Origin: Methylicorpusculum oleiharenae
GTDB taxonomy: Bacteria > Pseudomonadota > Gammaproteobacteria > Methylococcales > Methylomonadaceae
Direction of reading: 5' to 3'
NCBI RefSeq assembly: GCF_009828925.2
Contig: NZ_WUTY02000002.1
Coordinates: 124,001-188,000, forward strand
Length of the DNA stretch: 64,000 nt
The notes beneath the pieces were generated by a model, which was not told where the DNA came from, searched no databases, and saw nothing but the letters and a program-made list of their open reading frames with translations. Positions 54,461 through 61,773 of this stretch are shown in pieces. Made by a program: the position numbers and the translations under genes. Every line of letters begins with the position of its first letter. Position 1 is the stretch's first letter.

Positions 54461-54928
54461 GGCCATTATGTGAAGTTTCCTTTTATGAGCAGCGGCTTTG
54501 GCACAACTATGATGTAAGCTGGCTTAAAAGCCTCTACCTCGCACGCAATCTTTGCATAATTTCTATGATTTAAAACAAGCTTTCAAATACATCCAAAGGG
54601 AGCAATATCAGCGATTATTCCAGTCGATGTCATCAGACGTATCGAATTCTCACTTTTTATCGGCATCATGAATAAATTCCGCTTGATTGTTTCCCTGTTG
54701 GAAGCAATATTTAAGTAGAAAAAGCTATCTGTAGAACTGAGGGTTAGTTTCTGAATGGAACTACAGAAAATCGACTCCTACAGTTTGCAAAAATTATGAC
54801 CAGCTTTTTATCTGGCTGCCTTGCTCAATCCGCTATATTCCTAACGTCAACTATGAGAAACCAAGACAATGTGCATAAAAGGAAACTTCACATAATGGCC
54901 GTAATGCAAAGCTTTGCATTACGGCCAT
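54461..54928 (-). mobile_element. gene-less RIT-related element (MITE-like)
   Basis: 27-bp ends GGCCATTATGTGAAGTTTCC... (54461-54487) and their complement (54874-54900) match those of the outer RIT element exactly. About 100 bp inside each end also resembles the outer element: GGCTT.(A/G)AAGCCT on the left, CAGCTTTT and GCTCAA.CCGCT on the right. The recombinase genes are absent. A perfect 34-bp palindrome (54895-54928) marks the right end. It could be mobilised in trans by a trio of the same kind. Confidence 0.72.
54895..54928. repeat. 34-bp perfect palindrome at the end of the gene-less RIT-like element
   Basis: ATGGCCGTAATGCAAAG is followed directly by its reverse complement. The first six bases are the last of the terminal repeat. 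It occupies the same position as the hairpins of the two full elements. Confidence 0.8.
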
Positions 54929-54981
54929 AACACGACATTCAAAAATTTTTGCGTATGGCGGCAGTAAATCCGAAAGCAGTC

Positions 54982-55043
54982 GCTTAACGTTTAAGAAGAG
55001 AAGTCAGCTTTATAGTCACGCACTTTCGCGTGAAGGATTGGGC
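54982..55043 (-). other. attC-like site after the nuclease gene
   Basis: On the - strand, GCCCAATCCTTC begins 1 base after the stop of the nuclease gene, and AACGTTAAGC ends the 62-bp stretch. This fits the R'' (RYYYAA) and R' (GTTRRRY) boxes of integron attC sites. The central part is only weakly palindromic. Confidence 0.45.
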
Positions 55044-55044
55044 A

Positions 55045-55791
55045 TCATTCGCGCTCCAGTCCCACTTGCTTGACTGTAACTGATAGTGCGTACTCGTAAA
55101 GTGACACCGAAGGCACCTCCGAGCATGCTAGGCGAAGGTCTTCACTGATCTGCTTAGCGATAATGATGCCTCGCACCTGCTGACCGAATTCCGCATGGTT
55201 CTTCTTGATCCAGCTTACATAGCGAAGTAGCTGCCCGACAACACGGTCGTACCCCTTTGACACTTTGAGTTCAATGACAACATAGCCTCCAGCACCGTCG
55301 ACCGCCAATATGTCGATGTAACGCCCACCGACGGGAAACTCCACACCAGTAATTCCTTCGTCGTTGTATAGCTTCAGCGACGACTCAATGATGTGAAGAT
55401 TGCGTGCCAAGTAGTCACGTAAATCACGTTCGTATGCGAACTCGCTTGAAGTTTCAGGAGCTACGTCTGAAAGCTCTTCGACTTCAGGAGTTAGTTCCGA
55501 GACGGGAGTTGGGTCGCGTCCCGGTTCGTATAGCCGAAAGTGTGAGCTATCGATTTTGTAGAACTTGTCGTCTGATCCGTCTGCGCGTGGGCTATATTGA
55601 AGGCGTGTTGGAACGTTAGTTGATAGACGAACTAGGTGTGCGGCTACCGTTCCTTGTTTTACGTTTGGATAGTTCGCGGCAAACCACTGAACGGCTTGTT
55701 CCCGCGAAAAGCTCTGGCCGGCCACTAGTCCCATGGACGCCACCATATCGTGCATCAGTAAGCGGACTGGTTTTTCGTTCAAAGTAGCCAT
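55045..55791 (-). CDS. NucS-like PD-(D/E)XK endonuclease with N-terminal winged helix
   Basis: The N-terminal 90 residues look like a winged-helix domain (SREQAVQWFAANYPNVKQGTVAAHLVRLSTNVPTR), and an acidic linker follows. The C-terminal domain has GGRYIDILAVDGAGGYVVIELKVSKG with Asp 160, Glu 174 and Lys 176, then GQ at 186-187. This is the D-ExK-Q nuclease site of NucS/DUF91-type enzymes, which cut branched or mismatched DNA. The start has AAGGAA upstream. It lies downstream of a TIR-like gene in the same direction with an attC-like site between them, so it may be one gene cassette. A defence role is likely but inferred. Confidence 0.78.
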   Translation of the reverse strand: MATLNEKPVRLLMHDMVASMGLVAGQSFSREQAVQWFAANYPNVKQGTVAAHLVRLSTNVPTRLQYSPRADGSDDKFYKIDSSHFRLYEPGRDPTPVSELTPEVEELSDVAPETSSEFAYERDLRDYLARNLHIIESSLKLYNDEGITGVEFPVGGRYIDILAVDGAGGYVVIELKVSKGYDRVVGQLLRYVSWIKKNHAEFGQQVRGIIIAKQISEDLRLACSEVPSVSLYEYALSVTVKQVGLERE

Positions 55792-55821
55792 GGGTTCCTT
55801 CTATTACCCGCCAATTGAATA

Positions 55822-55872
55822 AGCTAACAGGCCGGCACGATATCGCCGGTGATGTTGAGCGACGGATTAGGC
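55822..55872 (-). other. attC-like site between the TIR-like and nuclease genes
   Basis: On the - strand, AAGCCTAATCCG opens and CCTGTTAGCTT closes a 51-bp stretch. The arms AAG-C-CTAA and TTAG-CTT pair with one extrahelical C, and an inner CCGGC/GCCGG stem follows. The layout, and its place 12 bp after the stop of the TIR-like gene, fit an integron attC. Confidence 0.5.
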
Positions 55873-55884
55873 TTTTGAATTTGA

Positions 55885-56694
55885 TTAAATGAAGCCATTG
55901 ATTGCATAACCGCAAGCCTGTAATTCTGTTGCTACTTCAATTTTCCATGCCCCAAGTGGATCTAAGTTTACATGTACCACCCCACTTATATCATTTGGGG
56001 TTTTTATATCGCCCTTTACCAATGAGCATACATTTTCTCTGCCTAGTTTCGCCATAAGATAACCATGTTCAAATACCACGTTTTGCCTTGCTCTATTCTT
56101 TGGTGGGATATTCGATTCGTGAACCCCGTGCCCATGGTTACAAGGTGCATAGAGTACAAGAGCAAAATCCGCATCATTGGAATATTTCTCTATTTTTTCA
56201 ATGATGGTCATTCCTGGACTGGCTTGCTCATGTAGAATAATTACTTCTAGTCCAAGTTTTTCAATAAAGCGGCTGACCTGTTGCTTTGCCTCGTTATCCC
56301 TCCCATGTACGATAAATACTTTTCGTTTATTTCTTTCTACGACCTTGGGTATGCTCGGGAATATATTTTGAACATTACCGCCCGATGACGGTGTTTTTAT
56401 TTGCTGACCAAACTCAAGCGCATCAAGCACTGGGGTGAATTCTACATATAGATATGTTCTGCGTTCGGCATATGTCCCGTATTTTTGTTTAATAAATCCC
56501 CAGAATGTATCAAGGTTTCGATGTTGCTTTAACCATTGAGGTAGTAGAGGAGAAATGTTTTGGTTGCTTAGCAAATCATGGCGTAATTTTTCAAACTCAC
56601 GCGAGTCAGCTGCTAACCCAGTCGCTCTCGAAGTCAATAGATTTACCAGGTAACTTAACTTGTCGAAGTCATTTTCTACAAATTCGATGCTCAA
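55885..56694 (-). CDS. TIR-like nucleotide-binding defence protein
   Basis: The 269-residue protein has two parts. Residues 1-100 form a helical module (FDKLSYLVNLLTSRATG... PQWLKQHRNLDTFWGFIKQKYGTYAERRTYL) often seen as a sensor in defence proteins. Residues 125-265 are a TIR-like domain of the predicted nucleotide-binding type: KVFIVHGRDNEAKQQVSRFIEKLGLEVIILHE, SNDADFALVLYAP, and RARQNVVFEHGYLMAKLGRE with Glu 209 in the place of the conserved TIR glutamate. Such domains cleave or bind NAD in abortive-infection systems. The only start is a TTG. The neighbours are an attC-like site on each side and a nuclease gene. Confidence 0.8.
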   Translation of the reverse strand: MSIEFVENDFDKLSYLVNLLTSRATGLAADSREFEKLRHDLLSNQNISPLLPQWLKQHRNLDTFWGFIKQKYGTYAERRTYLYVEFTPVLDALEFGQQIKTPSSGGNVQNIFPSIPKVVERNKRKVFIVHGRDNEAKQQVSRFIEKLGLEVIILHEQASPGMTIIEKIEKYSNDADFALVLYAPCNHGHGVHESNIPPKNRARQNVVFEHGYLMAKLGRENVCSLVKGDIKTPNDISGVVHVNLDPLGAWKIEVATELQACGYAINGFI

Positions 56695-56716
56695 TTCTAC
56701 TAATACCTAGTGCGAT

Positions 56717-56780
56717 GCTTAACGCCGCATTCAGCGGCTTGTCTTCTGCAAAGTTTTGTTAACTTTCTGCGGTTGAAGGC
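56717..56780 (-). other. attC-like site upstream of the TIR-like gene
   Basis: On the - strand it reads GCCTTCAACCGCAG...GCGGCGTTAAGC. The GTTAAGC end matches the R' consensus (GTTRRRY), a GCCGC/GCGGC stem precedes it, and GCA-AAAGTT pairs with AACTTTGC inside. The 5' box is off-consensus by a base. The site ends 22 bp before the TIR-like gene. Confidence 0.4.
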
Positions 56781-57231
56781 TTTTATCCCTTCGTATTTGG
56801 TAATAAGCGAACGAGGCCAGATATGTTCATTCGTGAGCGGACGCCGCCCCTGCGGGCTTAAGCGAAGCCACCCACCTTGAAAAAAACAAAACTTCAAAGC
56901 CGCCAGCGGGCGCGTATCCCTTTGATCAGTTTGTTAGCACCTCAAAGGGTTATGTTTATTGGACACCAAGAAAATCTTTAGCATGTTGCGAAACTTTTGT
57001 TGATATGGCTTGTTCGCTTATGCCGCAAAGTGCTCCAATCAAAATATGAACCTTTATATTAGTAATAAAGTTAGCTGTAGAAAACTTTATTACTGATTAA
57101 TGCCTTGTAATCTATATGGGCGCAAACTTGATTTTTCAAGAAAGGTTACATTTCAGCGTCAAACCTTTGTTTTGATGCTTAACTAACATCTTTTGAAGAT
57201 AAAATTAATATTGTATATGTAAAAGCAAATT

Positions 57232-57417
57232 TTACACCAGGGCTAGGTTTACAGTATCTAGCTTAGTATAGCCATTCACCATAATTGGCAGCTTCTTGTA
57301 TTGCTGATTTGCTATTTCTAATATCTCTACTTCAACGTTACTTGAAGAGATCGCAGGCTTTCCTTGAAGTAAAAGTAAAAAAAATATTAAAAAAGCTTCT
57401 TTAATGGATATATTCAT
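57232..57417 (-). CDS. doubtful small exported protein
   Basis: 61 codons with a plausible signal peptide (ISIKEAFLIFFLLLLQGKPAIS). A short mature part (NVEVEILEIANQQYKKLPIMVNGYTKLDTVNLALV) ends abruptly, so the gene could be truncated. There is a weak AGGA-like ribosome site. The evidence is only the signal-like start. Confidence 0.3.
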   Translation of the reverse strand: MNISIKEAFLIFFLLLLQGKPAISSSNVEVEILEIANQQYKKLPIMVNGYTKLDTVNLALV

Positions 57418-57611
57418 TAGGAACTAGGTAATTAGTTTAATTGTTAGTTTCATAAAAAAACAAAAATGTCAACATCTACATAAGTATATAATAATATAGT
57501 GTTTCTTATTTTAACTGGATTACTTTACAATCATGTGTCGTCTTAACTACTTTGTCTACAAGTAATTTTAACCAGTAAAAAAATAACTTTACTAAAAATA
57601 TAGGTGTGTAA

Positions 57612-58046
57612 ATGAAAATTTTTGACAAGATATTTGGCGCTAAAGAACCCGCTCCCAACTTTCCAATACATCCTGATGACCTTGGCTTGGTTAAAAATTC
57701 AGATTTGAAGTGGTGGGATAGTCTCTCCCTGAATAATGTAATTTCATATGAAAAACAAGATAATATATTTAGAGTAGTTGCGTTAAGGAATTTTGTTGAG
57801 AACGAGGGATTGTCAGTTGAGCAGGCGAGTAAGAAGGTAAGAAAGTCATTTATTTTTTATTACGGAATTCTACAGGAAAGAGAAAATGAGCCTTTTGGAT
57901 TTACTGGAGACGATGCCAAGCTCCCATATGTTTTAAAGGATCGTGCAAATAGAGCAATATCAAAGATAAAGAGAATGAGTAAGCAAGAAATAGATTCAGC
58001 CACCAGTATAAATGCTCTTATTAGAAAGATACTTAGATCAGAATAA
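57612..58046 (+). CDS. hypothetical protein
   Basis: The 144-residue soluble protein (MKIFDKIFGAKEPAPNFPIHPDDLGLVKNSDLKWWDSL...) has a mostly helical C-terminal half (NRAISKIKRMSKQEIDSATSINALIRKIL). It is AT-rich and stands first in the + strand run of small genes. GGTGTGTAA precedes the ATG. The opening 'FWFG/IFDKIFG' style resembles the start of the broken gene that follows, so the two may be distant relatives. No family is recognised. Confidence 0.55.
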   Translation: MKIFDKIFGAKEPAPNFPIHPDDLGLVKNSDLKWWDSLSLNNVISYEKQDNIFRVVALRNFVENEGLSVEQASKKVRKSFIFYYGILQERENEPFGFTGDDAKLPYVLKDRANRAISKIKRMSKQEIDSATSINALIRKILRSE

Positions 58047-58080
58047 AAGTATAATTTAATTTAAAGTTAAGCATTTAATT

Positions 58081-58572
58081 ATGTTTTGGTTCGGAAAAAA
58101 GAAAACTCCATTCTATACATTATCACAGCCATTATAGGAATCATATAAATTTATTAATGAAAATCTGTCTGAATACATGGAAAGAGGTGGGTTATCTTTA
58201 GATAATCTTGGTAAAGAAAATATCCTAAAGTTTTATATAGAACCGCAAGCATTTTCATATTTTATTTTGATATGGGACGTAAATGCCAGTAAGTTAGATG
58301 AATCAGAAATGCAATTTTTGTGCTCTTCAATAACTAAAGTCATGGGGCAGAAAATAAGTTTATATTGAGAAGATGATGGGGCTAACTATCTAAGAGATAG
58401 TCTTTAGGCATATGGAATGGAAACTCAAAATGGGCCTAGTGAACAGCTAAAACGGCGAGTTACTTTTAAGTTTATGGCAGAAATGGAAGTAGACCCAATG
58501 GACTATATGGCGGCATTTGGTGCAATTTCTATTAATCTTAAAAGTCCTAGAGTTTACTACCGTATTCCTTAA
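58081..58572 (+). pseudogene. hypothetical gene with three in-frame stops and no frameshift
   Basis: One frame of 163 codons starts MFWFGKKKTPFYTLSQPL and is broken at codon 19 (TAG, 58135), codon 96 (TGA, 58366) and codon 109 (TAG, 58405). Otherwise it reads as continuous protein to TAA at 58570 (NENLSEYMERGGLSLDNLG, FYIEPQAFSYFILIWDVN, RRVTFKFMAEMEVDPMDY). Each stop is one C-to-T change from a Gln or Arg codon. The reading frame has not shifted, so decay is recent or the stops are read through. No family is recognised. Confidence 0.6.
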
Positions 58573-58633
58573 TGAGCAGAACAAACAGTTTAAATTTGTA
58601 TAAGACTTAATCAAAATATACAAGGCTATAATA

Positions 58634-59065
58634 ATGAAACGCTGTAAAAAATGTGGCGAACTAAAACCAGAAAACGCAGATTATTTTAATAAATTGTCAA
58701 GCGGTAACTTTCGTGGTACATGCAAAAAATGTATGGCCGAGAACACTAAGAAGCACTACAATCAAAATCCTCAGAAAGTGATGGATAGAGTATCAAAATA
58801 TAAAGAACAGAAGGAATTGGCAGGCGGTTACACTTCTGATTTTGAAAAGGCAAAAATACGAAAAGATCAAGAAGACCTTTGTGCTTACTGCGGGATTGAC
58901 CTAAACGGTGAAGGCGAATTAGATCATAGAATTCCTGTTTCCAGAGGGGGCAATAATTCACCTGGCAATATGGCGTGGACTTGCCTTACTTGCAATCGGG
59001 ATAAGCATAATAAAACTGTTGAAGAATTCATGTTATGGCGAAAGACCCGCGGTTTCGTATCATGA
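58634..59065 (+). CDS. HNH endonuclease with N-terminal zinc ribbon
   Basis: The 143-residue protein has an N-terminal CxxC pair (KRCKKCGELKPENADYFNK...GTCKKCMAEN) and a C-terminal HNH nuclease: DLCAYCGIDLNGEGELDHRIPVSRGGNNSPGNMAWTCLTCNRDKHNKTVEEF. The DH, N and H/N residues of the beta-beta-alpha metal site and the second zinc CxxC are all visible. Such enzymes nick or cut DNA and occur in phages, introns and defence islands. The next gene overlaps its stop by 4 bases. Confidence 0.82.
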   Translation: MKRCKKCGELKPENADYFNKLSSGNFRGTCKKCMAENTKKHYNQNPQKVMDRVSKYKEQKELAGGYTSDFEKAKIRKDQEDLCAYCGIDLNGEGELDHRIPVSRGGNNSPGNMAWTCLTCNRDKHNKTVEEFMLWRKTRGFVS

Positions 59066-59382
59066 CAACTGTGGCGGCTATAAAGCAGCTTAGTAAGCAA
59101 AGTAGCTCTACTAGTATTACTGTACTTGGGATGATTCAACTGCTGAATGATGCTGGTATTAAAAACATACCAATGGGCTATGACTCCTGGGGCAGTTTTT
59201 CATACTCCCAAACCCTCTATGTTGTAGAAAATATTGGATATATAGTTAGGCGTAAACATGATAGTAAAAACGCTTCTGTTAATATTTTGAATACAAAAGA
59301 TTGTTTACGAACTGAATGCGGAAAGCAGTTGCGTGAAAATGAAATAAAGGCGTTTAAAGCGCTTGGATTGGCATTAAAGTAA
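59062..59382 (+). CDS. hypothetical protein coupled to the HNH nuclease
   Basis: This 106-residue product starts at the ATG overlapping the HNH stop (ATGA). An ATG at 59035 is open but lies well inside the nuclease gene. The sequence (TTVAAIKQLSKQSSSTSITVLGMIQLLNDAGIKNIPMGYDSWGSFSYSQTLYVVENIGYIV) looks like a winged-helix or small alpha/beta domain. Translational coupling suggests a partner role for the nuclease. No family is recognised. Confidence 0.5.
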   Translation: MTTVAAIKQLSKQSSSTSITVLGMIQLLNDAGIKNIPMGYDSWGSFSYSQTLYVVENIGYIVRRKHDSKNASVNILNTKDCLRTECGKQLRENEIKAFKALGLALK

Positions 59383-59407
59383 GATTGCTCTGAGAGCTAA
59401 ATAAATC

Positions 59408-59500
59408 ATGAGTCAGCATGTATGTAATGAATGTGGCGCTGTTAAACACCGGTTATTGGGTTGTTCAATTTGTAAAAGCACACTTCTAAGAATGGTTTGA
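59408..59500 (+). CDS. tiny zinc-ribbon protein
   Basis: 30 codons with two CxxC pairs: MSQHVCNECGAVKHRLLGCSICKSTLLRMV. The spacing fits a single zinc ribbon. It follows 25 bp after the previous gene in the same direction. It may be a real microprotein or the start of a truncated gene. Confidence 0.4.
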   Translation: MSQHVCNECGAVKHRLLGCSICKSTLLRMV

Positions 59501-59714
59501 ATAAAAATGAGCGGAGATCATTATAAAAATAAGTCAGGGCAATAAAATTATTAGTGGTGTTAAGAAGGGAATATATTCTCTTGAATTAATATAATAAAGG
59601 CGCACCCTTGGCCTAGCGAACCGGTAAGCCTGGCTCAACCAAGTTGGTAGCAATTTACGCGCGCGTGTGACACTTATCATCCTGCGATGCTTCTAATGTG
59701 ATCATTGGCGCATT

Positions 59715-60029
59715 ATGGCGAACGTTACCACCTTGAATGTACGACATGGGCATATAGAATTGAGATTATTAGGAAAAGCAAAAAAAGCTAATAAATCCAG
59801 CGTCAGCGATTTTGATAGTCTTCTCAGACTTAATAAATACCGCCATAATCATATCAAAGGGAGTTCCGGTGACCCTAAATACCTTTCGGCGACGGCGCTG
59901 ATGCTGTATGGTTTTTGGCAAGATGCCGATAGATTATTGAAACAGAGAACTGATCGTTCTCCAATATCTCCAATCCTATTAATTGTCGACCACCGATTCC
60001 AATACGTTTATACGTTACATACCATATGA
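59715..60029 (+). CDS. hypothetical protein
   Basis: The 104-residue basic protein reads MANVTTLNVRHGHIELRLLGKAKKANKSSVSDFDSLLRLNKYRHNH... LLIVDHRFQYVYTLHTI. It has no signal or membrane segment. Its stop overlaps the start of the acetyltransferase by 4 bases, so they are probably translated together. That context suggests an antitoxin-like or modifier role beside a GNAT protein, but the family is not recognised and this is speculative. Confidence 0.45.
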   Translation: MANVTTLNVRHGHIELRLLGKAKKANKSSVSDFDSLLRLNKYRHNHIKGSSGDPKYLSATALMLYGFWQDADRLLKQRTDRSPISPILLIVDHRFQYVYTLHTI

Positions 60030-60511
60030 AAATTTATTACGATATTGTCAAAAAAGAGAATTTGAAAGATGAGCATCGAAATGTATTTTCTGAAATGCTC
60101 CAGAAGCAAGGTAAGGTCAAAGGCAATATGATGTCTAAAGCCGACAGATGCAAGATGATATGTATCGCGAAAGATGACAGCAAAGTAGTTTCAATTGGAG
60201 CGATAAAACAGAAAACAGATTCTGACTTTTCTAACGATAACTCTGGTCTTGAAGATCTTGCCGATCAATTTGAATGGGAATTGGGTTACCTGTTTACTGA
60301 GAATGACTCCGAAAGGAAAGGTTTTGCATCAACAATTGTAAGATTGCTTATTGACAATTATGGTGATGGTAATCTAATGGCTTCCACAGAGATTTCAAAA
60401 AATCCAGTTATGGTTAAGATTCTTGAAAAGAATGGTTTCAGGTTGTTTGGTAGACCGTGGAAAAGTAATATACATGAAAATTATTTAGGATTATTTCTAA
60501 AATTTAAATAG
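60026..60511 (+). CDS. GNAT-family acetyltransferase
   Basis: The 161-residue protein shows the GNAT fold: strand VVSIGAIKQ, then FEWELGYLFTENDSERKGFASTIVRLLIDNYGDGNLMASTEISKNPVMVKILEKNGFRLFGRPW. The E(R)KGFAS region stands where the acetyl-CoA pyrophosphate loop (Q/RxxGxG/A) lies, and NPVMVKILEKNGF is the typical motif B. The substrate is unknown. It overlaps the previous small gene, a layout also found in GNAT toxin-antitoxin pairs, although this one lacks the usual ribbon-helix-helix partner. Confidence 0.7.
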   Translation: MKIYYDIVKKENLKDEHRNVFSEMLQKQGKVKGNMMSKADRCKMICIAKDDSKVVSIGAIKQKTDSDFSNDNSGLEDLADQFEWELGYLFTENDSERKGFASTIVRLLIDNYGDGNLMASTEISKNPVMVKILEKNGFRLFGRPWKSNIHENYLGLFLKFK

Positions 60512-60949
60512 AATTTTATTAAATACCTTTAGTTGGCAGCATTTTTAAAAATGAGTCAAGTTTGAAAATTTAGACAAAAACACAACTCTCCCAAAAAATG
60601 AGCATTTTAAAAATCCACTTTGTAGAATGCACCGCTTACGGATAGTGACTTGAGTAGTCGCTGGCGGATTAAACCGCGTCAGCGTAACGCACAAAATAAT
60701 GTACGTTCATGAGTCCGAATTACAGGAATTATTGTGCATCCTTACGAAGTGTTAGCCAATGAAGGGCTAGGATCATAATGTAACAAAAATGCGAGCAAAT
60801 CACGACTCGTTGGTCTGAGGCGAAGCCTCGTTAGATATTAATAAAATAAGTTTAAGTTTAAGTAATCAAGACATGTCTGCTAAATACTTAATCAGCATAG
60901 TTTTAATATATTATTCTTCACGACTAATGCCAATTTTCCGGAAAAATTA
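60512..60949. other. intergenic region with folded repeats and a possible attC
   Basis: No gene seen. GCACAA-ATAAT near 60690 pairs with ATTATTGTGC near 60736. GTAACAAAAATGCGAGC...GAGGC-GAA-GCCTC...GTTAGAT at 60779-60837 has an attC-like R' box (GTTAGAT) and a hairpin. The 5' box does not fit well. Confidence 0.35.
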
Positions 60950-61693
60950 ATGGCTATATGTAGTAGGTGTGGAAATTCAATAGAGTTCAGATTTGTTGAT
61001 GGGCGATGTGTCCCAATTCATAATTCAGGCGGGTGTGTTCAAAACGTTGGGGTATCCTCAGTTGTTTATTCAGGATACAGTCGAAGCGATGAAAGTTGTT
61101 GCTTTCTAACCAACTGTCCTGAATGTGGTGACGAGGTATTTTTTGTTCGTTTTAATGGAGGGAGTGTATGGCTAGATCCCCCTCTTGGTCCTCCTTGGTA
61201 TAAACACTTATGTATGGATTCATATAATATTTCTACCGAATGCTCAGGATCAGAATTACCAAGTTTGATATTAAATTACCAACTCAATAAAAAAGAAATT
61301 GGAAACGGGCTTGTTCTCGGAATAGTTAAAGAATCAGATGTATCTTTTACAAAAAAATCCACACTTACATGCTTTGAATCTGGAAAAAGTGATCGGTATA
61401 TTTTTCTTGTTAAGAACAATGCTGGATTTCTTACGGGAAAATTAGTAATTTTTGATAGGATAAGAAGCACATTAACATGGATCGAGAGTCACTTGTACTC
61501 TTTTGAAATCCTTTCTGCTCTAAGTGCTCCAGGATCCTTTAGAAACGAAAACAAAAAATCAAGGTGTCCTGAATGCGATATGCAAATTAACTCAAACACA
61601 TTCAATAAACATATTAAAAAAGAACACGAATATTGGTTTACTAAATTTAATGATTTAATGAACCATCGTGATAATATTAGTACTAAGTCCTGA
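60950..61693 (+). CDS. zinc-ribbon protein with C-terminal zinc finger
   Basis: The 247-residue protein has an N-terminal CxxC (AICSRCGNSIEFRFVDGRC), a second ribbon (FLTNCPECGDEVFFVRFNGGSVWLDPPLGPPWYKHLC) and a C-terminal C2H2-like finger (KSRCPECDMQINSNTFNKHIKKEHEYW). The middle is beta-rich. The central WLDPPLGPPWxxHxC module occurs in many uncharacterised small bacterial genes. It is followed by another Cys-rich gene after 80 bp. Nucleic-acid binding is possible but not shown. Confidence 0.6.
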   Translation: MAICSRCGNSIEFRFVDGRCVPIHNSGGCVQNVGVSSVVYSGYSRSDESCCFLTNCPECGDEVFFVRFNGGSVWLDPPLGPPWYKHLCMDSYNISTECSGSELPSLILNYQLNKKEIGNGLVLGIVKESDVSFTKKSTLTCFESGKSDRYIFLVKNNAGFLTGKLVIFDRIRSTLTWIESHLYSFEILSALSAPGSFRNENKKSRCPECDMQINSNTFNKHIKKEHEYWFTKFNDLMNHRDNISTKS

Positions 61694-61773
61694 TTTTCTT
61701 TTTCTGGAGGCTTATGTTTATCTGGATGTCGCAAGGTGAGAAAATTATGAATTCAATATAATTAGAGAATATC

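Larger units (their letters stand above)
53845..55044. other. repeat-rich region without intact genes
   Basis: It holds the right end of the outer RIT element with its palindrome (to 54030) and degenerate repeats at 54050-54145. A duplicated motif of about 55 bp lies at 54197-54252 and 54412-54466 (shared TTATCACTGAGTCA). The gene-less RIT-like element (54461-54928) and an attC-like site next to the nuclease gene complete it. Confidence 0.55.
56695..57611. other. intergenic region with attC-like site; one doubtful small gene
   Basis: 56717-56780 holds an attC-like site (listed). 56781-57230 shows GC-rich then AT-rich DNA and no gene. A 61-codon frame with a signal-like start is at 57232-57417. 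The rest is AT-rich and probably carries the promoter of the gene at 57612. Confidence 0.4.

Noticed and set aside
60690-60837. Possible attC site on the + strand before the zinc-ribbon gene
   Set aside because: It has a good GTTAGAT box and a hairpin, but the 5' box does not fit and the neighbouring + strand genes have no matching sites. Noted only in the intergenic entry.
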